NCBI GenBank assembly: GCA_031841125.1
Contig: CM063112.1
Location: forward strand, 25,322,603-25,386,602
Direction of reading: 5' to 3'
Source: Acanthococcus lagerstroemiae
Taxonomy: Eukaryota; Arthropoda; Insecta; Hemiptera; Eriococcidae
Length of the DNA: 64,000 nt
Part shown: positions 21,181 through 32,767 of the stretch, one piece after another
Layout of the letters: the number at the start of each line of letters is the position of its first letter
Position numbering within the stretch: the stretch's first letter is position 1
The notes under the pieces: generated by a model
What the model was told of the DNA's origin: nothing
Databases searched by the model: none
The model's input: the letters and a program-made list of their open reading frames with translations, nothing else
Position numbers and translations under genes: made by a program

Positions 21181-24100
21181 GACTCCAGAACTCAGAATGG
21201 GATCCCAAAGTGGATAGACTATCGACGTTATTTACTGACGTTAAGGGTAGTTTAATTCAAACATGCGCTAAATTTTGAATCTGATTCAAGCTTAAAAGAC
21301 TCCATAAATCGAAATGGACTAGCACTAATTAGTTTTTATAAATCGAGTAGACTATTGAAGTGGAGAGATCTTACGATCTTAAATTCAAATTAACAGACTG
21401 TTTTTGAAAATGCTAAAGATCGCTGATTCATTTTCATTATTACGAACATCCTAATCTCTTGAAAAAGGGTTACATCGTCAAACGCCGAATTTTCAAAAGC
21501 AGCATATATGATTTTATAAAACATGATTGAACTATCGAAGTGAAAGTTCTTTTATTTCCATTTTCTTGTTTGTGGGGGGGGGGGGCTGTTAATTTAGTAA
21601 TGACCCTTGGACCTTTGATTGGACTTCATCATTCTTAGGTTCAATGGCAATTTTCGCATGTAATGTTGATGAAAAAACTCATTAAAGCTTGCATCTTTAC
21701 GGGTCAACATTTGAAGTCCAACGATTGACAAAAATGAATTGACGTTGAAAACCCAAGTAATCTATTGAAACAGCGACTATTGTAATTCTTAATTTTGGTT
21801 AAATTTCATAGTTTTTGATTTTTAAAAACTCGACTGCTCCCCTTATAATAACTCATACTTGGATAATTTTGAAATTTTTCCTCCAATTTGAATTTTGGTA
21901 CCTAATTTGATGGTTATGAAAATGTTGAAAGATTAAATCAAGTTTGTTCAATTTCGACCCTCATTTTGGTGTTTGAGGCTTACTCAAGAGTCAATATCGA
22001 AAATTTATCGCGTTGATGGAATTTCCAAACTAGGCGACCTCTCCTCTCCCCTTTACCACTTTGATATTCGATTCGGTTACCGGGATGACAATTTTAATCA
22101 CTTCTGGGGACCAATTTTGGCTTTTGAAGCTGAAATCGGGAATCCAAGAGGAATCTGAAGAAATTTTCCCTACATGTCCACCATTGGAAAAGCAATGCCG
22201 GACGATGACACAGCGTCTTCTCGTAACGGCAGGACCCCTTCCGTCGAGTGTAAGAGATAAGATTATCTTCGATATGAACGACACTACGGGCGAAATATAC
22301 GACAGGAGAAACCAGGATCGCCGGTCACATGCAACAACTTCTCCAGAACTGGGCATCCTGGAACTAGTACTTTGGCCTACCCATCCTGACCTCAGTTAGC
22401 ATTAATTAGTGTCATTAATTACTCATCTACTTAGGTTACAGTATCTTAAAGAATTTTTCATGTGAGGATGCAAATCTTTTGGTTTAGAATTTCAATTTGT
22501 GATCGGCAAAACCAATATAAGTGGATGAAATTGGAGGAAGCGTTGCGTGAAGGAACCAAACATTTCAATTCACAGTAGTTCTTCAGAATACTGGGCTGCG
22601 AGGCCAATCATTGCAATCAGGATAGGTTACATTGGAAAAGCATGCCTTAATGGTTGTGTTAATAAAGAAAATCAACACGGTGCAAGTTGGATCAGGAGAA
22701 GTGGTGCACCTCCTTTGCTGCATCTCGCAACAGATGAAGATTCGCTTCGAAGGTGAGGAAACCCAACAACACATTCCACTGCAAGCGAAACGAGGTTCGG
22801 CAAATACTTTCTGCTAAAAGGTAACGCAAATGTTTACCTAGACTTGTTTATCCTCCAGTTATTACAACGTACAATATTTGAACTGCAACAACGGCATAAA
22901 TACACCTTCGTGTACGTACATTTATCCTTTCGAGAAACGCGCGGAAAAGAAAAAAGTGGTATCAGCACAGGCGTACATTTTACACGTCACAATCGGTTTG
23001 ATAACGCGTTATTTTCCACATCTCAGTGTTTCCCTTTTTTTCCCCTCTTTTTGAAATCCCAAAAATTAACCTGCCTCGAAAACGCGGCATTTTAGTCGCC
23101 ATCCAACACTCTTCTTAACCGGAACTAAAATTTCTTGTAAGGATGAGGTTGAGGAGGGGGGGGGAAAGGACGCGAGCTCTATAAATACAACGAGATGTGT
23201 GTGAAATTCGAAAGGCGGAAGCGTGTTTTTCAGCGCCGTCAACGCGAAGACGAGAGGTGCTTACAAATGAAAATGTTCGGATCCTTCGAGCAGGTGTTGA
23301 CTAATTTCGGAGTACGATACAAGTGACACTGATTAATGGTTCGCCTTACCGCTCTTCTCAGCTCTTCCGTATTTGTCTGCGAATCGACTATACGAGTAGT
23401 TTGAAGGTAAGTCGGGAATAAGGCCGATAGAAAAAAACCAAAATGTTTACATTTCTCTCTGGAACCAATGGCATTTTCAGGATAAACTACAGATATTGAA
23501 GGCGAGCATTCTTCTCATCTCCTCTGCTCAGGCAAAGATGCTGAAGGAGGACGCAATTCAAAACATGGTAACGATTTGATCCACAGTGACCTGTCCAGTT
23601 TGAGACTATATAGAGGATACATTCACCAGTCTGATATTACAAGGGCCGGGCACTGGGAACCACCTAAGTTTGAATTCAAATTTAGAAAAAACTATTCACG
23701 GAAATCGCCTGGAAATAAATTTAAAGAATAACCCCTTCTGTTTTCAAATATGAACTTTAAAAATCTTTTTCAAAATTTTTAAAGCTCTTTTTTTTTTTTT
23801 AATTTTCCCAAGACCCTTTATTTTACACCATAAGGGAAAAAACCGGGCAAAGGGAACCACTAAGTAAATATCAAGGTTTAATGCTAAAAAGAGTATATTT
23901 ATTACGTAAAAAGTAATTTTAAGAAGCTACTACGGAAGAAGTCGATTTACTATGTAAAAACAATTTTAAGAAGTTACGCAGAAGTCGCATGATATGTAGA
24001 AGCCTATTCCATCAAATCCAAAGCGAGGCTGTTTTGATTTAAAAAAAAAAATTGATGATTTCTTCCTTCCAATCCAATCGCGTGTCCCGACCGCCCTGTT

Positions 24101-24849
24101 CTCGGGTGCCCCCCGCGTGACTCGCGGTTTCGTCACTCGGCTGCTTTTCACCCAGGACATTGCTGACTGGAAAGGGAGACGGCGACAAGATTAATTCGTT
24201 AAGTCCAGCCTCACTAGTTCTACACCGTGATCTTCCTTTTCATTCTCTTCATAAGACCCATGGGGATGTCTATGATCCCTCGTACTGTATTGATGGCCGC
24301 GCGAATCCATAACAATACCGGAAATGTTGTAAACTCACCACGCAATCAAGCATCCTACAAATAGCATGTCCTCGGTCCACCAATAGAAGGGCTGTCTTTT
24401 ACGCGGTGGACTGACTCGGGGCATTGCGCTATCGCAGGCTGCAACCACTGTCCAAATGGCGTTCGCGGCCGCGGCCTCCGCGCTCTCCTATTCTTCTGCC
24501 CGACGCTTTCTCGTTCCCCAAATGAGAGCCAGGAAGCTCGCCTCCAATCGATCCGCATCGAGTTTCCTGATCGCCCAATTACATTTTACACGCATTTTAC
24601 GTAAAATGTAAGCAAAATGCCAACCTTGATCTACTGGATCCAATCTGATTTCTTAACAGAATCAAAGTAATACCAGTAACCTTTGAGATTCACATAATTC
24701 AAGTCTGGTGAGAATAAGAGAACGAAGTATGGACTGCATGCATGGTAAATACAGCTGAAAATCGAACACTAATCTATGTGTGATTTTTCACTGAGGAAAA
24801 GTTCTTGTCATAGCCAGCTACTCTGTTTTGTGAAATATGTCTAGAATGA
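21181..24849. other. 3.7 kb without a recognised gene
   Basis: 21181-22170 is AT-rich with runs of G near 21575. The opposing frames at 22030-22356 and 22061-22399 have no known domain. Around 23170-23190 a CTATAAATAC box lies in a G-rich context and could be a TATA element, but no supported coding start follows. 23640-23870 repeats GGGC-x3-GGGAACCAC-TAAGT at both ends. 24060-24560 is clearly GC-richer than its surroundings, with frames on both strands but no domain. Confidence 0.4.
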
Positions 24850-24853
24850 GAAC

Positions 24854-25437
24854 GTGCATGAGGACATACTGTTCTGTGAACCCATCCTGCGAACTACTAG
24901 TGATGTGATAGTGAAAGCGGGGGAGCAGTACTTCACGTCGAAGGGCTTAGATTGGAATCGATGTGTTGGAATATATGTACAGATGGCTCGAGAGCCATGT
25001 GTGGCAAGAAGAAAGGTGTGGTCACTCAGTTACTCAAACTTTGTCCTGATGCTTCATGGACTCACTGCAGCATTCATCGAGAAGCATTAGCTACCAAATC
25101 CATGCCACCTTTGTTGAAAAATGTGTTGAACAACGCTGTAAAAATGATAAATTTTATCAAATCAAGACCACGGCAAGCGCGTTTATTTGAAATACTGTCC
25201 AAGGAAATGGGCAGTTCACACGCATCATTGCTGTTACATTCGGAAATTCGTTGGTTATCGAGAGGTGTAAAATATTAACACGACTTGTAGAGTTGTGTGA
25301 TGCAGTAGCTCTGTTCCTGCATGACAGTGGTACCCATTTTTTGGAATTGCTCCGCGATGAAAACTTTGTAATGAAACTCTCCTACCTCGTTGACATATTT
25401 GGGAAGTTGAATGAGCTCAATTTGTCGCTGCAGGGAT
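24854..25437 (+). pseudogene. hAT transposase fragment, ZBED5-like
   Basis: Three overlapping frames give a colinear match to the central part of ZBED5/GTF2IRD2-type hAT transposases. The order is VHEDILFCEPILRTT, FTSKGLDWNRCVGI, ICTDGSRAMCGKKKG (second catalytic Asp), WTHCSIHREALATKSMPP, NNAVKMINFIKSRPRQARLF, SEIRWLSRG and DIFGKLNELNLSLQG. The BED finger, the first Asp and the C-terminal dimerisation region are missing. Homology stops abruptly at about 25437, next to a different sequence. Frameshifts lie near 24975 and 25265. A dead internal fragment with a secure family call. Confidence 0.9.
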
Positions 25438-25462
25438 CCGGAGGCTCGCATAATCGACGGCC

Positions 25463-25660
25463 TAGGAAGAAAACATCGTAACTCCACTTTCAGTCGAAAA
25501 TGAGATTTTGGCGCTGTCTAGTGGTAAAAGTGGTATCCCATCGACTGAAAATGTCTAAACTGGCAGCATTGTAATTTTTCATAATCTTCCTGTCGAACGT
25601 AACTCCAATCCGGTTATTTTTGCAATTGGAAATTATCGTAACTCCCATATCAACAAATAA
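25463..25660. repeat. cluster of CGTAACTCC motifs
   Basis: CGTAACTCC(A/C) occurs three times (near 25465, 25598 and 25636), and TCGAC-GAAAATG phrases occur twice in opposite orientation (near 25493 and 25542). The block starts where the ZBED5-like homology ends and precedes the gene remnant at 25813. It may be the 5' terminal part of a transposon carrying that gene. Confidence 0.45.
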
Positions 25661-25812
25661 TTATCAAGAGCGCTATCCATTAACCTTTCTATGTGTTTTT
25701 AATAATTTATGAATTATTGTTTGTCATCGAATTTTGAAAATAAGTGAGCTATTCAGACTATATAAATAATATCGCATACCCTCCGAGTAATAAGTAGTCA
25801 AGTAGGAAGATT

Positions 25813-27985
25813 ATGGCATCAAGATCAGCACAGTTGGTGCTAAAAGCCCAAGGTTAGTAAGTACCGGCATAATATTATTTATTGTTCATTATTACTAGAA
25901 TTTTATTCTATTGAAAAATTAGTTCAAAGGAGTGCAGAAATACTGAGAGAACGACATACTGTTATGAATTGCAGAAGCATATTATAAGAAACAGAAAACT
26001 AAGGAAGATGAAGGAATTTTCACTAGGAAAGGAAAAATCGAGGAAGATGAACAAATATCCACTAGCATGAGACGTATCTCTCTATCCCTCTCTCTCTCTC
26101 TTGTTAAAATGCAGTATCATTATCAAAAGATAAGACTATCAAAAGTATTCAATCCGGATTATCCCATCATGATAAAAATGTGCGTTCTGCGACTAGCCTC
26201 GAGAATAAAGAGGCAGTCACTATTCAGCCTTTCAGGCGAATATGTGTACTCCACCGTTGTATGAAAATTCGTGTATGTTCAAGATTGTGGTCCAAGTGGT
26301 TCAATAAATTCGGTTGTATTTCACTGTTTGTAAAGTATTAATTAAGTCGGTATCAAAGTTGTGCTTTTTCGAGCGGTTATTTGTTTTGCGGTAACAACGA
26401 ACGGTGCTAATAAAAACGGGTATGTAACTGGAATAGTGTGTTCCAGAATCAATAAGTACCTGCCAAATTTCAATCCTGACCAGTACTATAATTCGAAAGG
26501 GTACCTAAGCCTATCCATGATGTAGCTAATGAACTTTAATTCGTTTTACTATGCCAGAAAGACGGCATGATGTGTGTAGGCAAGGCTGAGATGGCTTCAT
26601 CCTCAACCATTCGAGTGATCAGCCTAAGTATGTAATGATATAGCCGAAATTTGAGTAGCTGAGCCGGAGACTCGTGGCTTATAGCCCTATCTGTGTTAGG
26701 CAACATGGCAAATTTAGATATTGCAGATAACTGGTGAAGTAAATGACGTGCTGATGCTGTTTATTGGAATGCTATGAACAAGTCAAATATGGCCGGGTTT
26801 TAACTCACGTTTCCCGCCACAAGCAAAGGGAAAACCGAGGAAGCTGAACGAACTGCCACTAGCAAAGGAATACCGCAAGAAGGTACAGTAACTCATTTGG
26901 CGGCTTTTAAAATACTACTAAGTTTAGTACTAGTGTACTGAGGTTAAATTGTTTCTGAATTATATGTACAGATTTCCCAGACGAAGAAATTGCTCGTCTT
27001 CTGGACGAATTTCATCGTAATGAGGCTGAGATCGGAGAGATGCTCTGTGATTTTAATTATGTTAATGATGTTATTACCAAAAACTAAACCTGACGTCTAC
27101 ATGGTGCCTGTACTTGAAAGTGATGATCTCAATGTTACTTGTAATTTATAATTAAATTTATATCATTACCCACTAAAGATGAAACGTTCAAAGTTAACCG
27201 TTGTGGAAAATGAAATCCCAAAGAATGAAGTACCCGTTAAGGTCCAGAATGAAGTCCCAAAGAATGACATAGTACTCGAAGTTCAGAATGAAGTCCCAAA
27301 GAATGATGTGCATGAAAGTGTATCTTACATTGAAAATAGAGAACAAACCCAAATGACGATAGAAATCTTGCTGACAATGACAGTGATTATGACGATGATC
27401 GTGATAAAGATCCAGATTATAGAGGCGATTCATCGAGTTCTTTGAATATAAGCGACACAGAATTCACAGTAAAAGAACTGAATACTGTCAATTCAGTTAT
27501 AGAAGTAGATGGAACTCTCGTCCATTCTGAGAATAAGCCGTCGAAGAAAACTGGCAAGACTCGACAAAAGAGGCACAAAGTTGACAGTTCCCTATGGTCT
27601 AGAAATGTTGAGAAATGGAAACATGAGCATGGGCAGGAATTCAAAGGAAGAAAGGGGAAAAAGTACAATATTTCACGGCCAAACCGTACTTTAAACGTCA
27701 GGTGCCGATGTCTCATTCCAGCAGAAGATAACCGTGTTTAATCCGATGTTATCTAATCACAGATGAAGATCGTTGGCAAATTTTTTTTAAATTTTGGTCC
27801 ACGACTTGGGAGGAGAAGAAAGTTTTTATTTCCTCACTTATCACAGAGATCCCAACAAAACGGTCAAGAGATCGAGTGTCCGAAAGTACGAGCAGAAGAT
27901 CGTTCTCCAAACTTTATTTTTTACCCACTCTGGCTCGATCAATCGAATCGGCGAAATGTAAATTCTGTGTCAGTTGTTAGTGAAT
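25813..27985 (+). pseudogene. decayed multi-exon gene of an uncharacterised arthropod family
   Basis: The first exon (MASRSAQLVLKAQ, 25813-25852) joins the next by a GTTAGT donor and a TTGCAG acceptor (AYYKKQKTKEDEGIF). A related Lys/Glu-rich stretch is near 26818-26880, then FPDEEIARLLDEFHRNEAEI near 26974. The part from 27179 has three tandem copies of a unit like VQNEVPKND, an acidic region, and a C-terminal block with WSRNVEKWKHEHGQEFKG, NRTLNVRC and, after a frame change near 27740, DEDRWQIFFKFWSTTWEEKK. The last block resembles an uncharacterised protein family often multiplied in arthropod genomes, from memory and without a name. Several frameshifts and stops make this copy dead. Homology ends before a LINE fragment at about 28083. 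It could be a transposon gene or a decayed host gene. Confidence 0.5.
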
Positions 27986-28082
27986 AAACGATCTTTGGGC
28001 TCGATGGTCACATCTTTTCATTAGCCCTCATGCTAAAATCACATCCATACTGTAGGACAGGTTTTTGAAAAGTCGAAAGAAT

Positions 28083-28850
28083 TTCAATGCAAGGTAGCAG
28101 TCATGTTCATAGACTTTCATAAAGCTTTCGATTCACTACACCATGATAAAATTTGGATTACATTAAGAAATCAAGGAGTTCACTGGGGGATAGTTGAAGT
28201 TTTGAAAGAAATCTATTCCAAATCGGAAGCTATCATCAAACTGGAAGGAAATAAAAAGAAGTTCCAGATTAAGAGAGGTGTCAAACAGAGTAATCCGCAA
28301 TCTCCGAACATTTTCAATGCAGTACGGGAGGAAATTTTTAGAAAGGTATACTGGAGAAGTGAAGGACTGAAAATGGGAATAAAGTACGCTATTGGCAAAT
28401 ATAAATACCCAGGGACGTACAGATAGGGAGGGGGGTAACCTACTCCCCCCGTAGGAATTTTTCACTCAGCAGTTGGGGAAAATTACCATTTCAAGTCAGG
28501 TGAGTTGGGAAAATCCAACAAGTTGAAAGGTGTGTTTTTTTCGATTGATACTTGGGAATTGAGTTGAGCAGTTCGGAAAACCCAACAAGTCAAAAGGCTT
28601 TTCTTTTTTTGCATTGATACTTGGGAATTTTTAATTGAGTCAGTTAAAAAAATCCAACAGGTTATAAGTTTTTTTTTTTTTTTTTTTTTTAATTTGATAC
28701 TTGGGAATTTTGAGGTGAGTCAGTTGGGATTTTCACATTCCCCCCCCCCCACACCACCAAGGAAAAACTCTTCGGTACGTCCCTGTAAATACCGAAATCA
28801 TTTGAGATTTGCTGACGACATTGTTCTTATAGGGAGAAGCAGCAGGAAAC
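28083..28850 (+). pseudogene. LINE reverse transcriptase fragment (RTE-like), split by a MITE
   Basis: The left part (28083-28409) encodes VMFIDFHKAFDSLHHDKIW with the first catalytic Asp, then IKRGVKQSNPQSPNIFNAVR and GLKMGIKY. The right part (28786-28850) resumes with HLRFADDIVLIGRSS, holding the F-ADD catalytic motif. The 376 bp between them are a transposon flanked by TAAATACC on each side. Removing it and one duplication restores colinearity. The fragment then meets the 0.6-kb repeat at 28858. The fingers and thumb are missing, so it is dead. Confidence 0.9.
28410..28785. mobile_element. CAGGGACGTAC-family transposon, copy 2, with 8-bp target duplication
   Basis: It starts CAGGGACGTACAG and ends TTCGGTACGTCCCTG. 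TAAATACC lies immediately on both sides (28402-28409 and 28786-28793). An 8-bp duplication points to the hAT superfamily. Inside are three or four units of a phrase like TTGATACTTGGGAATT, GAGTTGAGTCAGTTGG and CCAACAAGTT, separated by poly(T) tracts. Non-coding. Confidence 0.92.
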
Positions 28851-28857
28851 TTAAATT

Positions 28858-29462
28858 GACTCGCTTATCTGGGGCCGCTATGGAGGAAAGTCGCGCCTTC
28901 CAGAACCTGTTGCCAAGGTAGTAGCACTGGGAGCAGCGGCTTTATCAAAAATTACTTTTGACAAGGAGGTGGGAAGCATCCGGTTGACGTCTTGAGTCAG
29001 GAGCTAGCCTCCATAGCACGTTATAACCATCGTTGATGCATCAGCGTTGGGGTACTCTGCTGTTCTACTGTCATTCATTGATAGTGTTAAGGGCAGGTGG
29101 TCTGCGTGACCACCTGGGCACACTCTTGGGCGACACTGGAGGGGGCTATCCTTGGTGTTAGGATTGGAACCTATGTGGCTCCATCTCACCAAGTCAACTA
29201 AGGGAGCGACACCGGGCTCGCGTGAGGAACTGGGCAAACTTACACAGAAGTTCAGGGGTGTCGCACTCGCAGCTGGAACACTCCTTGCACGTGGTGGATG
29301 ACGCTGAACTGATAACTTAGCGCTGGAGGCGGCGAGACCGTCTTGCTAGAAGTTGTGCACACTGTGGTGCTACAGCTGATTGTATTACATTTACTAGTTT
29401 CCAGCTGATACGTTCAATCGTAAAATCGTTAGCTTCTTCTTTCGAAGAGGCAGATCTCAGTA
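28858..29462 (+). repeat. 0.6-kb dispersed repeat, copy 2
   Basis: Second copy of 18634-19252 in the same orientation, beginning GACTCGCTTATCT and ending CAGATCTCAGTA. It truncates the LINE reverse transcriptase just upstream. No terminal repeats or shared reading frame. Confidence 0.85.
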
Positions 29463-30429
29463 AAAAAACACGAAAGCATTAGTAATCTGACACTATGGGT
29501 ATCAGCTATCCTGAATCATTTATAAGTGTATACATGTGAGATGATTATCTTTTTACACCTTGTGTGCGCTGTCAAGTACTTGAATAATATCGGATCCTAC
29601 TGTGAATTATTCTGTCCGACTTCAAAATTGAAGTTTTCAAGTAACTGCATGTTGTGAAGTCGCATTTGACGCGTGTATTGCAAACTATCTTGACGGATTG
29701 TACTATGAGCATAGATTATATTGTGGCCCCAAATTGCAAACAGTCTAGGGTCTGTGCGGGGTGTTCTCCCCCATCTCACAGACTTACCTTGTTTCTATAA
29801 CTCAGTACACCTGAACCCACGCATAATTAAACCCTATTCGCATTTCCTGCCCCTCCGACCACTCAATGACACTCGCACCACAGTACAACTGCATAAATAT
29901 TTCGCCTAATACCGCTCAACAGGTGCGGCTCCCGAACATTTCTACGGCCGTTAATTTTCAATGAAAATTAACCAATTCAAATTCAAATTCTACCATCCCA
30001 ATCCGCTCGGTGAGCATGTCACGTAAACTGCAGCTCAAATTCCGCCGTAATCGCAAAGTCAACGTTGAAACAGATACTCAATATATGTAGTTCGCCGAAT
30101 ATACATATACGTTGGGAAATGGGTACAATGTTATTCATTAACGATGAGAAGTGAATTTCTATCCGTCAGTTAATGGGTAATGGGTAAACCGTATGCACGG
30201 ACTGTCTCCGATATATAGCTCGACATCCGAAGGTTTCATTTTCAAAAGAACCCCGGCCGATTTCTGATCAGCGGGCGCCGGAGATACACGCACCTTAATT
30301 CGAATCGCATGGTCGAGCAGAGCCGCCCAAATCGCATTAATTATTCTTCCACGAACTGGACGAATAGGTAGCGGGAACGCAATACATCGAATCTGGTCGA
30401 AACAACTTACAGGTTGACATGGTAGACAG
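29463..30429. other. no recognised gene
   Basis: Mixed composition. 29930-30400 is moderately GC-rich and looks like single-copy arthropod intergenic DNA. No domain-bearing frame. Confidence 0.4.
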
Positions 30430-30772
30430 ACAGGGACGTACCGATTGGGAGGGGCACTTCCCCCCTGTAGGAATTTTTCACTGAGCAGTTGGGAAAATTT
30501 ACCATTTTAGTCAGACTAGTTGGGAAAATCCAACAAGTTAATTTTTTTTTTGCTTTGATACTTGAGAATTGAGTTGAGAAGTTAGAAAAACCCAAAAAGG
30601 CAAAAAGTTTTTCTAGTTTTTCTACTTTTGTTTTCATACTTGGGAATTTCGAGTTGAGTCAGTTAGAACAATCCAAAAGGTCGAAAGTTTTTCTGTTTTA
30701 TTTATTTATTTATTTTTTTCGGCTTTGATACTTGGGAAATTTGAATTGAGTCAGTTGACTCAATTTTTCACG
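30430..30772. mobile_element. CAGGGACGTAC-family transposon, copy 3, right end lost
   Basis: It starts CAGGGACGTACCGATTGGGA and contains the same internal units as 28410-28785 (AAATTTACCATTTTAGTCAG, CTTGGGAATTTCGAGTTGAG). The TTCGGTACGTCCCTG end is absent; similarity fades by about 30772. Confidence 0.75.
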
Positions 30773-31082
30773 CTGAGTTCGAATGCGATGTCTAAATTTG
30801 GCAGCGACGCTCCGTTGCCGAAATACAGTCGTCAATGTGGTCAAAATGTGTCCGAAAAGGACTCTAGCTCAATTTGGACAACGGATTCAAATTCGTCTCG
30901 AAAAATTGAGTGTATAGCACCAGCGCCGACGCCGAAGCTCTCCGACAATTTTTTTGCCCAGAAGAAGACATGATGATGTATATTATGGAAAAACTATCAA
31001 ATAAAAAAATCCAAAATGTTGAATTAAAGACTGTTTTTGACCAAGTTTTTCAGGCCGATTTCGAATTTGGTGTCAATCATCT

Positions 31083-32232
31083 TGTAGGTTGATAGATAAT
31101 TTGAATTATGAACCTATGAACCTACGATCGGGTATCGTCGGTCCATAGGTAAATTGAACGTTATTTTTTCTCGAGCCGATGAACCTACAGACTGACGATA
31201 TCCCTTCGTAGGTTTATAGGTACAGATCCGAATGTACCTAAAGACCTACAAAATAATTAATGTCGGTCTGTAGGTTATTTTACCTACGGACCGACGTTCA
31301 TTATCTTGTAGTTTGATAGGTACTTTGAATTATTTTTTCTCGAGCCGATGAACCTACAGACCGACGATATCCGTTCGTTGGTTTATAGGTACAGATCCGA
31401 ATGTACCTAACGACCTACTAATTAATTAATGTCGGTCTGTAGGTTCTTTTACAGACAGACCGACGTCCTTATCTTGTAGGTGGATAGGTAATTTGAATTA
31501 TTTTTTCTCGAGCCGATGAATTTACGGACCGACGATATCCGTTCATTGGTTTATAAGTACAGATTCAAATGTACCTATCGACCTACAAGATAACTGATGT
31601 TGGTCGGTAGGTTGTTTTACCTACGGACCAACGACGTCTATTATCTTGTAGTTTGATAGGTACTTCGAATTATTTTTTCTGGAGCCGATGAACCTACAGA
31701 CCGACGATATCCGTTCGTTGGTTTATAGGTACAGATCCGAATGTACCTAACGACCTACAAATTAATTAATGTCGGTCTGTAGGTTCTTTTACAGACAGAC
31801 CGACGTCGGTTCCCTTGTAGGTCGATAGGTTCATAGGTTCAGATCCCAATTTACTTACTGACCTATGATTCTGGAACCTATGAACCTACAAACGGATTTC
31901 GTCGGTCTGTAGGTTACTCGGACTTACAGACTAACGTTCATTATCTTGTAGGTTGATAGGTAAATTGGGATTTGAACCCACGAACCTACAAGATAATTGA
32001 CATCAGTCCGTAGGTTTTTTGATTTGAGGGGAAAATACAACCAATTTACTTACGGACCGACGATACATTCTCGTCGGTTCATAGGTAAATTCGGATCTGC
32101 ATCTATATACATTACAAACAGATATCGTCGGCCTGTAGGTAATCCTCGCGGGTTTTATCCTCAAATTGAGAAACCTACGGACCGATGTCAATAATCTTGT
32201 AGGTCGATAGGTAAATTGGGATCTAAACCTAT
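31083..32232. repeat. left satellite-like array, about 170-bp period
   Basis: The word (C/G)TCGAGCCGATGAA or close variants recurs at about 31170, 31339, 31507 and 31679, giving a 168-172 bp period. Each unit itself contains inverted words: AACCTACAGACCGACGATAT against GTCGGTCTGTAGGTT, and ATCTTGTAGGTTGATAGGTA against CCTATCGACCTACAAGATAA. The last 400 bp (31850-32232) are more diverged. Confidence 0.9.
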
Positions 32233-32381
32233 GACCCTTTTTTTATTATACATATTATTTTATTACTTTTTACAAAGATTAACGTCTTAGGTGGAGGCGG
32301 AATTGACGCATGTCAAAATTTGTCACCTTAGGACGTGATTAAATTTTATCGCTTAGGGAAATGAATGTCTTTAGGATTTAT

Positions 32382-32643
32382 ATATGAAGCGTGGTTTTCC
32401 AAAACGCAGTAAGTCATTTTTTAGCGTTTTCGAGTTAGCAACGCCATCTCTCGGGAAAAGCTGTAATCTATCGACTGTTGCAATATTCGTTTCTTCCTAC
32501 CTTCATTTCCGGCCACTACAGAGCGCTGGAAAGGAAAACGCAACGGCTCTACGAGCTTCGAGTCGAAAACCGGAATGTTTTTTTCGATTTATCAAAAATG
32601 AACGAAAATGACTTACTGCGTTTTGGAAAACCACGCTTCATAT
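32382..32643. mobile_element. 262-bp MITE with long perfect terminal inverted repeat
   Basis: ATATGAAGCGTGGTTTTCCA and the bases that follow, up to GTCATTTT, are repeated exactly in reverse at the right end, a repeat of roughly 38 bp. TA lies at both edges, as in Tc1/mariner-type MITEs. It is inside the composite element, between the left array and the first ORF. Non-coding. The near-perfect arms suggest a recent insertion. Confidence 0.85.
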
Positions 32644-32767
32644 GATGGTCGGTCGTGGTCCCAACTTCCCCATGATTAGATTTTATATGTAATACTAACA
32701 AAAGTTTTCCAAGCTAATTCGTTGTTGCAATATTTTATATGTTACAGATTTTAGTGCTGTGTAACTA

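Noticed and set aside
23170..23330. TATA-driven promoter and short coding start (CTATAAATAC, later ATGAAAATGTTCGG)
   Set aside because: The frame after the ATG closes within about 20 codons, and no exon or initiator supports a gene.
30725..31092. Two overlapping frames just left of the composite element
   Set aside because: They look weakly protein-like, but share no domain, and the first begins inside a poly(T)-rich MITE copy.
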